Made by a program: the position numbers and the translations under genes
NCBI GenBank assembly: GCA_004322135.1
Contig: SCSG01000002.1
Location: 1-47,671 of the forward strand
Source of the DNA: Burkholderiaceae bacterium
Lineage (GTDB): Bacteria > Pseudomonadota > Gammaproteobacteria > Burkholderiales > Burkholderiaceae_B
Direction: 5' to 3'
DNA: 47,671 nt
Notes under the pieces: generated by a model
Told to the model about the DNA's origin: nothing
Database searches by the model: none
Seen by the model: only the letters and a program-made list of their open reading frames with translations
In this document: in pieces, positions 1-6,645 of the stretch
Layout of the letters: each line of letters opens with the position of its first letter
How positions within the stretch are numbered: position 1 is the stretch's first letter

Positions 1-5
1 GCTAT

Positions 6-39
6 ATTGACTTATCAATTTTATGGATGTAAATACATC
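6..39 (+). promoter_or_regulatory. Putative promoter with two palindromes upstream of the marR-like gene
   Basis: A TTGACT hexamer (7-12) lies 17 bp before TAAATA (30-35), a weak sigma70-like pair. Two short palindromes overlap these hexamers: ATTGA-CTTA-TCAAT (6-19) and GATGTA-AA-TACATC (26-39). MarR proteins usually bind such palindromes over their own promoters, so autoregulation is a reasonable inference. A further small hairpin, CGGGA-TTCGT-TCCCG, sits at 63-77 in the leader. Confidence 0.4.
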
Positions 40-104
40 ACTGGCTTTTCCCCCCAACGCCTCGGGATTCGTTCCCGGGGATCCCAGTCACCGAACTACT
101 GACC

Positions 105-593
105 ATGACTCGTGACACACCTACCCACTGTCCCTGGGAGCACATTGAACCCGATGGCTCCAACCTCACTGTCGAAGACTTTCTGTCGGTGCCCATCGTT
201 CGGATCGCCGCACACCTGAAGCGCTTCCCAGGCAGCTACGCAAGCAGCGCCGGCCTGACGCTGCCACAATGGCGAATTCTGTCAACCGTGGCGCACCATC
301 GGTCCATTCCCTTGAAGCAGCTGGCCGAAATTTCCGCCAGTGACAAAGCCCTTGTCAGCCGCACCATAAAGGAATTGGCCAGCAAAGAACTGGTGTTCAC
401 CGCTTCCATGCAAATCGGCGACCGTTCACTGGCCTGCCACATTACCCCCAAGGGAACCAAGCTGGTCAACAAGGTGATTCCGCTGGCACGCAAGCGCCAC
501 GCCGAACTGCTGTTGACGCTGAACACCAAAGACCGTGTGAGGCTATACGACATTTTGCACAAGCTGCAGGCGGTCTGCGTAGATCTGGATTGA
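105..593 (+). CDS. MarR family transcriptional regulator
   Basis: A 162-residue protein with the size and layout of MarR regulators, which are dimeric winged-helix proteins that repress nearby genes and release DNA on binding small aromatic ligands. The winged helix runs from about residue 50 (LTLPQWRIL) through the recognition helix region ASDKALVSRTIKEL to the wing around GDRSLACHITPKG. The ATG at 105 has no strong Shine-Dalgarno sequence. The next gene on the same strand, 88 bp downstream, is a DHA2 exporter, a very common partner, so this gene probably controls export of a toxic compound. The ligand is unknown. Confidence 0.9.
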   Translation: MTRDTPTHCPWEHIEPDGSNLTVEDFLSVPIVRIAAHLKRFPGSYASSAGLTLPQWRILSTVAHHRSIPLKQLAEISASDKALVSRTIKELASKELVFTASMQIGDRSLACHITPKGTKLVNKVIPLARKRHAELLLTLNTKDRVRLYDILHKLQAVCVDLD

Positions 594-681
594 GCAGTGC
601 CCATCACGCTTTTACGCAGGAAGGCTTCAAGCCGCGACCACCGTCAAAATGTGCCCGGGGTAAAATCTGCGCACAGGCCAG

Positions 682-2133
682 ATGAGCCGCACAGCGTGGC
701 ACCCAACAAAGTCCAATATGACGCACGTTAACAAACCACACGCCGCAGCAATGGGCGGTGGGTCAGGCCGGCCGGTCCGGCGCGTTCCTGCCTTCACAAC
801 CATCGCGCTTGCGCTAATGATGATGGCAATCGACTCGACCATCGTTGCCACAGCGCTGCATACGTTGCAACACGATCTGGGAGCGTCAGTCAACTGGGCA
901 GGCTGGACCATCACAGCCTACTCATTCGGTTTCGTGCTGATGCTGCCCATCAGCGGCAAACTCAGTACACAGTATGGACGCCGCAAGGTTTTCCTTGGGT
1001 CAGTCATAGCCTTCACCGCCGCATCGCTGCTATGCGGCATGTCCAGCAACATCTACGAACTCGTGGCGTTGCGTGCCGTCCAGGCGGCCGGTGGAGCGGG
1101 TTTCACGCCGTCGGCCACGGGAATTATCGTCGACTACTTCGGAAAAGAGCGGGATCGCGCGGTCAGTCTGTTCGGAAGCATTTTCCCGATCGGCGCAATG
1201 ATCGGGCCAATATTCGGCGGCCTGTTCGTCACCTACTGGACCTGGCGGGGCATCTTTTTCGTCAACGTGCCAATTGGCGTTGCCGTCATCGTGATGACAC
1301 TGCGCTACATACCCCGCGACGCAGCGCCGCCGCCAGGGTCGCGCACTAAAACAGACACGACCGGGCTGGGACTGCTTGGGTGTGGCCTGCTTGCCGGAAT
1401 GCTTGCCATCAGCTATCTGGGGGAACCGGATGCACGGATGGACTCGCCCCTTTTCTTGGCGTCGCTCGTTATCGTCGCTGGAGCGCTATGGGCCTTTCTA
1501 CGTCATATCAAACGGACGGAGTATCCGTATATCGCTCCACACCTGATATTTGGAAAGGGGTTCGGTACAGTCAACGTCATCAACGCCGTGTATGGTGGCG
1601 TGCGCTCCGGCGTGGTGGCGCTGCTCCCTCTTTACGCAACCAACCGCTACGGGATCGACGCTCTAAGCTCCGGGACGCTGCTGATTGCCCAGGGAATCGC
1701 CACGATCATACTGTCCGTTACGGCTGCGCTGATGATTCGACGCACAGGCTATCGCAGGCCACTGTATTTCGGCGGCGTCGTGGTTGCCGCAGGAACACTG
1801 CTTCTTGCCGTGAGTCCAACTGCCGGCATCTCGCCGTACGTATGGCTGGCCGGAGCGGCTTTTCTTGTCGGCGCGGGTAGTGGCGCACTGAACCCGGCCA
1901 GCCGAAACGCCGGGCTGCAACTGGCGCCCGATCAGTCCTCGACTTTGGCTGCCCTGCGGACCATGTTTCTGCAATTCGGGCAGATTGCAACGATCTCGAT
2001 CGCCGCCGCCATCCTGACGGGTTCCAACAACCCGGGCGGCACCCAGGCCTGGGTTTATGTTGCCATAGCCGCGTTGCTTGCGGTCTCGCTCTTCATAATT
2101 CCCCGCGTGCCGGAACACCGCGGCTCGTGGTAG
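682..2133 (+). CDS. MFS drug exporter, DHA2 (EmrB/QacA-like) family
   Basis: A 483-residue, very hydrophobic protein long enough for the 14 membrane segments of the DHA2 family, which exports drugs using the proton gradient. The family signature in helix 1 appears as AIDSTIVATALHTL (about residues 49-62), and the loop 2-3 motif as GKLSTQYGRRKVF. The start at 682 is the longest option. An in-frame ATG at 718 (MTHVNKPH) would remove 12 residues and still precede helix 1, so the start is uncertain. The marR-like gene directly upstream suggests local repression. The substrate cannot be inferred. Confidence 0.9.
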   Translation: MSRTAWHPTKSNMTHVNKPHAAAMGGGSGRPVRRVPAFTTIALALMMMAIDSTIVATALHTLQHDLGASVNWAGWTITAYSFGFVLMLPISGKLSTQYGRRKVFLGSVIAFTAASLLCGMSSNIYELVALRAVQAAGGAGFTPSATGIIVDYFGKERDRAVSLFGSIFPIGAMIGPIFGGLFVTYWTWRGIFFVNVPIGVAVIVMTLRYIPRDAAPPPGSRTKTDTTGLGLLGCGLLAGMLAISYLGEPDARMDSPLFLASLVIVAGALWAFLRHIKRTEYPYIAPHLIFGKGFGTVNVINAVYGGVRSGVVALLPLYATNRYGIDALSSGTLLIAQGIATIILSVTAALMIRRTGYRRPLYFGGVVVAAGTLLLAVSPTAGISPYVWLAGAAFLVGAGSGALNPASRNAGLQLAPDQSSTLAALRTMFLQFGQIATISIAAAILTGSNNPGGTQAWVYVAIAALLAVSLFIIPRVPEHRGSW

Positions 2134-2257
2134 CAAAAACAACCAATGCAACCACTACGTTGCATGAAAACCGGCAAGGCAAATTAACGCTCAACAGCCT
2201 GCAACAGGCAGCCCGGCCAACCACGCCGGACAGGCATACGCCGCGAGAGGCGCCGTA

Positions 2258-2623
2258 TTAGTGCGTCGTGAACTCGTGCACCATTTGCGTCATGGTGCGA
2301 GCGACGCAGGCCGCGTCACACCTGCCTGCAAGGAATCCCGAGCCGCAAGCCATCAGCTCGGCCAGGGTGTTCTGCAGCGCCTGAGCCTCCGCATTTTCCG
2401 GAGCCCCGTCGCCGCCCGCAGCTTGTTCCTGCTCGACATAGTTACGCACCGCGTGGACCATCGTATTTGCCATGCGATTCGCGTCAACGTCGCCGCGCAG
2501 AAACCCCGGCGCGATTGCAACGGTCTTCTCGACTGCGGCACGCATGCGCCCAGCCTGCGTTGCCGGTACTGACGATGCCCCGGCAGCCTCATGCGGCTTT
2601 CCGGTGACTGAATTTGCTTTCAT
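2258..2623 (-). CDS. Hypothetical protein with an internal repeat
   Basis: A 121-residue protein of no family I recognise. The start at 2623 was chosen over a longer frame because AGAAGGAG lies just upstream. No signal peptide or membrane segment is evident. Two segments resemble each other: residues 40-63 begin GFLRGDVDANRMANTM and residues 96-118 begin GFLAGRCDAACVARTM, sharing GFL-x-G-x2-DA-x3-A-x-TM. This implies an ancient duplication of an alpha-helical unit, separated by a Gly/Ala/Glu-rich linker. Cysteines occur only in the second copy. It is convergent with the exporter gene and divergent from the zinc-ribbon gene, and appears monocistronic. Confidence 0.65.
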   Translation of the reverse strand: MKANSVTGKPHEAAGASSVPATQAGRMRAAVEKTVAIAPGFLRGDVDANRMANTMVHAVRNYVEQEQAAGGDGAPENAEAQALQNTLAELMACGSGFLAGRCDAACVARTMTQMVHEFTTH

Positions 2624-2886
2624 CAAACGCTCCTTCTGCTGATTCTGGCTATGAATATTATAGGGCGCGGCACGACACACGGTACCCACCAAGCCGCCCC
2701 CAGAATCCGAACATTTTTCGCACGAAGATTGGCATGGGACAATACAATAAGCGACGTTGGCTCACGAAGTTGAGCTCTACGAATCAGAGACCACGAGCAA
2801 CGACACCGTCAGCGTCCTTGAACGCCTGACTTGCGCCCGCCAACTCAAAAGTGAGAGTTTCATTCCCAAGGGGGAAAAGAAAACAA

Positions 2887-3186
2887 ATGACGACAATTGC
2901 ATGCCCCAAGTGCAACGCCCCGGTTAACGGCAAGGCGCACAATTGCCCAAACTGCGGCACGGAGATTCCCAGACCACGGCGCAGTCTGTTCGGTCGTATC
3001 TGGAAATGGGCATTCATTCTATTCAACGTCGCCACGGCAGCCGTCGCCTGCTACATGGCCATCGATGCACTGAGCGGCTCACAGAGCGTTATCCCGAACG
3101 TCGCCTACGGGCTGCTGGTTGCCATCTGGATGACTGGCGCGATTATCCTGGGTGCACTCACGCTGATAACGCCAGCGGTTCGATAA
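2887..3186 (+). CDS. Small zinc-ribbon membrane protein
   Basis: A 99-residue protein with an N-terminal zinc ribbon, CPKC (residues 6-9) and CPNC (20-23), followed by a basic stretch (PRPRRS) and two hydrophobic segments at about 36-58 and 68-95. The layout fits a small inner-membrane protein with a cytoplasmic zinc ribbon. The ATG at 2887 was preferred over the GTG at 2851 because an AAGGGG sequence precedes it and the zinc ribbon begins immediately. The function is unknown. Confidence 0.7.
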   Translation: MTTIACPKCNAPVNGKAHNCPNCGTEIPRPRRSLFGRIWKWAFILFNVATAAVACYMAIDALSGSQSVIPNVAYGLLVAIWMTGAIILGALTLITPAVR

Positions 3187-3335
3187 CACGCAACAGGTCA
3201 GTTGCTGGCTGCAGCGCTGTTGCGGCATGAATCAGTCCTGCAAATACTTGCCGCCCGAGACGTATAATCAACCGCGAAGGCGCTCTTGCGAGGTCCTTCT
3301 TCCAAAACGGACAAGCGACAATCAGGGTCTAGACT

Positions 3336-3968
3336 ATGCGACTTACCAGATTACTTCTGTGTGCATCGGCTGCCATCGGCTTCGGCACATTAACCCTGTT
3401 GCCGGCCCAGGCCGTTGCGGCCGACTCCAGCCCTTACACCGTCCTCGACCCGGCACAGCCATCCGACACGGCTGGGAAGGTAGAGGTTCTTGAGTTCTAC
3501 GCCTACGGGTGCCCATACTGCAATGCGTTCCAGCCGTTCCTGGAAAAATGGGTGAAAACGCTTCCGCCCAACGTTGTGTTTCATCCCGTACCAGTCGATA
3601 TCGACGCAGGCGGGGCGGCGCTGCAGAAGCTTTACTACACATTGCAGAGTATGGGTCGGCTTGACCTGCACGACGCGGTATTCAAAGCCATTCACGAAGA
3701 ACACAAGCCACTTTTTGACGCCAAGGCCATCGGTGACTGGCTTGCCACAAAAGGCGTGGACCGTGCCAAATTCGACGCCACATTCAACTCGTTCGGTGTT
3801 CAAACAAAAGTAAAACGCGCCATCGAATTGAGCACGGCCTACCACATCGAAGGAACGCCGACACTGGCAATCGGCGGCCAATATCTGACGTCGCCATCTC
3901 AGGCAAACGGCTACCAGGCAGCCATTGTCGAGGCGCAGAAACTGCTCGAGAAAGTGCTCAAGAAATAG
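3336..3968 (+). CDS. dsbA: Thiol:disulfide interchange protein DsbA
   Basis: A 210-residue periplasmic oxidoreductase that introduces disulfide bonds into exported proteins. A signal peptide covers about residues 1-28 (positive start, hydrophobic core, cleavage near AVA-AD). The thioredoxin-fold active site is C59-P-Y-C62, in FYAYGCPYCNAF, and the conserved cis-proline is P175 in EGTPTLAIGG. The helical insertion lies between them, as in the DsbA family. DsbA normally works with the membrane reoxidant DsbB, which is not in this window. The gene stands alone with about 150 bp on each side. Confidence 0.93.
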   Translation: MRLTRLLLCASAAIGFGTLTLLPAQAVAADSSPYTVLDPAQPSDTAGKVEVLEFYAYGCPYCNAFQPFLEKWVKTLPPNVVFHPVPVDIDAGGAALQKLYYTLQSMGRLDLHDAVFKAIHEEHKPLFDAKAIGDWLATKGVDRAKFDATFNSFGVQTKVKRAIELSTAYHIEGTPTLAIGGQYLTSPSQANGYQAAIVEAQKLLEKVLKK

Positions 3969-4154
3969 CCGGTGGTAACGCCCGAGCCTATTTAACGATT
4001 AGTTGCGCCATTCACGTTACGTTGCAGCGCCAGCACACTGCCCGAATGTACACTGCACATAGATGTTTGTTAGAGCTTCCGCGGTAATGCCGCGTACTGA
4101 CGCCCCGGAGATGCCGGGCCCACGCCAGCCATTCATCATACAGAAGGCGTTTCC

Positions 4155-4619
4155 ATGGCGAAAAAAGGTCTTTTAGCAGCTATTCTTATGGCAGTGTCCA
4201 TCCCGGCGGTCGCCCAGGTCGGCATATCGGTCAACATCGGCGAACCTGGCTTTTATGGACAGATCAATATCGGCAACGCGCCACCGCCACAACTTATCTA
4301 TACACAGCCCGTCATCGTCGCGCCCGCGCCGCAGTACGCTGGCGTCCCGCCAATCTACCTGTACGTACCGCCAGGTTACGCGGAGCACTGGCGCGATCAT
4401 TGTGCCCAATACCGTGCTTGCGGCCGTCCTGTCTACTTTGTGCGCGAAAATTGGTATCACAACACCTACGTTCCCTATTACCGCCGCGCGCACGGTCACT
4501 ATCGTCCCGAACACCACGACGAGTGGCACGGACACCCCGGGAATGAACACGCGCATGATCGCGGGCACGACGACAGACACGAACACGGGCGGGATCACGG
4601 GGAGCGGCACGACCGCTAG
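4155..4619 (+). CDS. Histidine-rich secreted protein of unknown function
   Basis: A 154-residue protein with a clear signal peptide (residues 1-20, cleavage after AVA, before Gln21). The mature part starts with a Gly/Ile-rich stretch (VGISVNIGEPGFYGQINIG), then a Pro/Tyr-rich segment containing IYLYVPPGY, and contains two cysteines (CAQYRAC) that could form a disulfide. The last roughly 45 residues are dominated by His, Asp, Arg and Glu. Similar short secreted proteins with HYR-type tails are common in Burkholderiales, without a settled role. Metal binding by the tail is inferred from composition only. Confidence 0.75.
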   Translation: MAKKGLLAAILMAVSIPAVAQVGISVNIGEPGFYGQINIGNAPPPQLIYTQPVIVAPAPQYAGVPPIYLYVPPGYAEHWRDHCAQYRACGRPVYFVRENWYHNTYVPYYRRAHGHYRPEHHDEWHGHPGNEHAHDRGHDDRHEHGRDHGERHDR

Positions 4620-4971
4620 GGAAAAGCCGCGCAGAGGCTTTCGCGCTTTACACCTGTGTATCGAGCAAGCTAACTCATACCACGACCTTGGGCGTTAGTC
4701 TCGGCGCGAATTATGTCCAATACTTCTGCGATGTTTTCTTCAACCGCTCCGAAGAGCACGATTGAAGTGAAGATTGCTGCCCAAACCTGGTACTGCCGAA
4801 GTAAAGAGCAGGCTCCCGGGCGCCACGTAAGTGCGGCAAGTGCCGGGTTGTCATGTGGAGCGACGCTAGAAGCAATACTTAAAATTGGCGGCCAGATTTC
4901 TGGTAATCTTGATCTGGTACAGCGATCCTTACGCTGCATCAAACTCTATCACTTTATTAGGGGTACACGTC
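4620..4971 (+). other. 352-bp intergenic region without a convincing gene
   Basis: No frame here has a start with a ribosome binding site and convincing coding character. A minus-strand open stretch ending at 4670 contains a hydrophobic segment (WAAIFTSIVLFGAVEEN) but has no family match I recognise, so it may be a decayed remnant or chance. A weak AAAGCC/GGCTTT hairpin sits near 4624-4642, just after the His-rich gene. Confidence 0.5.
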
Positions 4972-5247
4972 ATGGCGAAGTCGGTCGTTGCGATGAACAG
5001 CCCAATCGATGTCGAATTGGTTGAAGGTCAGGAATACCATTGGTGCCGCTGTGGCCGATCTAAAAATCAGCCCTTCTGTGATGGCTCGCACGAGGGCACG
5101 GGCATCACACCACTCGCCTTCAAGGCCCGGGATACCGGCGAGGCCAGTCTGTGCCGCTGCAAGCAGACACGCAACGCCCCTTACTGTGACGGGCACCACT
5201 CGAGCATTCCCGACGAGATGGTGGGCAAGGAATATCCTCCGAACTGA
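4972..5247 (+). CDS. CDGSH-type iron-sulfur protein with two zinc-finger-like modules
   Basis: A 91-residue protein with two CDGSH modules, each expected to bind a [2Fe-2S] cluster through three Cys and one His. Module one has C25, C27, C36 and H40 (CRCG...FCDGSH). Module two has C61, C63, C72 and H76 (CRCK...YCDGHH). Bacterial double-CDGSH proteins are soluble and of uncertain role, possibly in redox or iron-sulfur transfer. The ATG at 4972 was chosen because AGGGG precedes it and the longer frame adds no family-like sequence. Confidence 0.88.
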   Translation: MAKSVVAMNSPIDVELVEGQEYHWCRCGRSKNQPFCDGSHEGTGITPLAFKARDTGEASLCRCKQTRNAPYCDGHHSSIPDEMVGKEYPPN

Positions 5248-5523
5248 CGGGGCACCGCGGCCTGAATCACGCTGCGTTTCGAAGTTCGCACCAAGTCATC
5301 CAACTACCCGGAGCCGTTCTTTTCACGCATGGCGAAACGCGACTGTCGGTTTTCGCTGAGTTTGCAAGTCCGAATCATGCAAGATCAATGAATTACGGCT
5401 GTCTTGCATTTTGAGTTTGCGACTTGTTGAACGTTGAGTTTGCAACTTTCAGGGGAATACGTCACTAAGTTTGGCAATTTTGTCACCATTCTAAATTTAG
5501 CGCCTTCCTTCGAATTCCCAGTC
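5248..5523. repeat. AT-richer region with three copies of a TGAGTTTGC motif
   Basis: No gene is seen. Three direct copies of a TTGAGTTTGC(A/G)ACTT-like motif occur at about 5357-5369, 5411-5425 and 5434-5448. The core AGTTTGCAACT (5437-5447) recurs exactly in inverted orientation at 6275-6285, on the far side of vapBC. The composition and repeats resemble the multiple terminal repeats of insertion sequences, but no transposase remnant was recognised on this side. Confidence 0.5.
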
Positions 5524-5904
5524 TCAGTGAGTAGCTGACCGGTGCATCACTCCAAAGCGTTCTGCCAAGGCTGAAAGGCGCTTATCCAATGTCCAGAGCT
5601 CGGCTTGTGGCGTCATCATGGTCGAAGCCAGGAGCAGCATATCAATCAGCCCGCAGCCCGAACCGTAAAGTTTTTCGGATTCAACGAAGTCCAAAGTTTC
5701 TTTCAGGGATGCTTGTTGGGAGTGCTGCAGGTTATCGAGATCGACCAGAATACGTGCCCGATTGGGTGGGGTTCCACAGGCCAATTCACCAAGAACCATG
5801 GGATGCACCATTACACGATCGCGCTCCAGCAAATAGACCAATCCCTGATTCTCGCGTCGGAAGTGATCGACCCATACCGAAGTATCAACCAATACACCAT
5901 TCAT
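5524..5904 (-). CDS. vapC: VapC-like PIN-domain toxin ribonuclease
   Basis: A 126-residue PIN-domain protein, the toxic ribonuclease of a type II toxin-antitoxin module. The acidic Mg-binding residues of the family are present: D7 (VDTSVW), E40 (VLGELACG), D88 (GLIDMLLLAS) and D107 (LWTLDKRL). VapC toxins usually cleave tRNA or rRNA and are neutralised by the partner antitoxin. The start codon overlaps the vapB stop as ATGA (5904-5901), so the two are translationally coupled. The coding frame is intact, so the toxin is probably functional. Confidence 0.92.
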   Translation of the reverse strand: MNGVLVDTSVWVDHFRRENQGLVYLLERDRVMVHPMVLGELACGTPPNRARILVDLDNLQHSQQASLKETLDFVESEKLYGSGCGLIDMLLLASTMMTPQAELWTLDKRLSALAERFGVMHRSATH

Positions 5905-6107
5905 GCTTCGGCGGGGTCCTGTCGGCGGCGCGGTATATCAGGCATCTGAGGCGCTGCCCCCCCGAGAGCCACAAGCCGTTTCGCAGACTGTACACGCACA
6001 TACGTCTTGACCGCCTCACGAATAAGATCGGCTTTTTCGATACCTGGATCGGCTACTTGCAGCGCTTTTTCAAACAACGCGTCGTCAATCGTTACCGTAG
6101 TTCGCAT
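5901..6107 (-). CDS. vapB: VapB-like ribbon-helix-helix antitoxin
   Basis: A 68-residue antitoxin. The N-terminal MRTTVTIDDALFEKAL matches the beta strand and first helix of the ribbon-helix-helix DNA-binding fold common in this VapB subgroup, with helix 2 near KADLIREAVKTYV. The C-terminal Pro/Arg-rich tail (about 55-68) would wrap the toxin. It lies immediately upstream of vapC with a 4-bp overlap. Such antitoxins repress their own promoter, and a candidate operator lies just upstream. Confidence 0.9.
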   Translation of the reverse strand: MRTTVTIDDALFEKALQVADPGIEKADLIREAVKTYVRVQSAKRLVALGGAAPQMPDIPRRRQDPAEA

Positions 6108-6135
6108 TTGTCGCCCCCATTAATCTCGCATCAAT

Positions 6136-6148
6136 ATATGCATCATAT
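6136..6148 (-). promoter_or_regulatory. Candidate vapBC operator
   Basis: The sequence ATATG-CAT-CATAT (on the plus strand) lies about 30 bp upstream of the vapB start, in an AT-rich patch with -10-like hexamers on the minus strand. Inverted repeats of this kind are typical autoregulatory sites of VapBC complexes. The assignment is positional inference. Confidence 0.35.
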
Positions 6149-6250
6149 TACATCAAAACTCTGTTTGTGCCTGCGTTTTCGTTTTCTTGTGTGCGAGCAC
6201 CGTGGCGATTGCTGGTAGGTTCTCAACAAGGATTGCCATACCCAATGAAA

Positions 6251-6370
6251 ATCGACAACCTGAATCGACACCGGAGTTGCAAACTGAGTGACTATCGACA
6301 ACTCACTGGCAATCGACAATTTGCCTGGAAGGTTCAAGTTATTCTGCAAAAGGTTCAAGTTATTCTGCAA
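6251..6370. repeat. Repeat cluster: ATCGACA(A) motifs and a perfect 21-bp tandem duplication
   Basis: ATCGACA(A) occurs at 6251, 6264, 6294 and 6312. It is followed by a 21-bp unit starting AAGGTTCAAG, repeated exactly in tandem (6329-6349 and 6350-6370). Inside the cluster, AGTTGCAAACT (6275-6285) is the exact inverse of a motif on the other side of vapBC. Multiple short repeats of this sort are seen at ends of some insertion sequences. No intact element is present. Confidence 0.6.
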
Positions 6371-6438
6371 ATGTCGAACGCCACTGAGCTCTGAACCGTG
6401 CGGGGAACACAGGTTGACACGCACGCCGTTTGCGGTTG

Positions 6439-6543
6439 TCAGTTATGTGGCAGTAACTCGTCGATCTGGCTGGTCTTGTGCGTGGGCAGGCGCGTGAGTA
6501 CATCTTTGATACCCCTCTTACTCTTTCCGAGCAAACCGCCATC
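6439..6543 (-). pseudogene. IS66-family transposase C-terminal relic
   Basis: Reading the minus strand to the TGA at 6439-6441 gives a short frame ending in DVLTRLPTH followed by KTSQIDELLPHN. This closely resembles the conserved C-terminus of IS66 TnpC transposases (VLTRLPTxxxSxIDELLPHxW). The frame closes upstream at a stop shortly before 6543 on the coding strand, so only about 35 codons survive. It indicates that an IS66 element once ended here, next to the restriction operon. Confidence 0.65.
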
Positions 6544-6645
6544 TGACAACAGTATTCACTTCATGTATCTCTTTTCATAGCAACAATAGTTCGAGGAATC
6601 GGATATTGCTCCAGAATCATTTCCTCATCATTGCATTGCGGTCAT

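Noticed and set aside
4000-4150. tRNA or structured RNA between dsbA and the His-rich gene
   Set aside because: Small hairpins (for example CGCGG-TAATG-CCGCG) are present, but no cloverleaf or known RNA family pattern fits.
4670-4942. Minus-strand open frame with a hydrophobic segment
   Set aside because: It has no ribosome binding site, no recognisable family and poor coding character, so it is treated as chance or decayed sequence.
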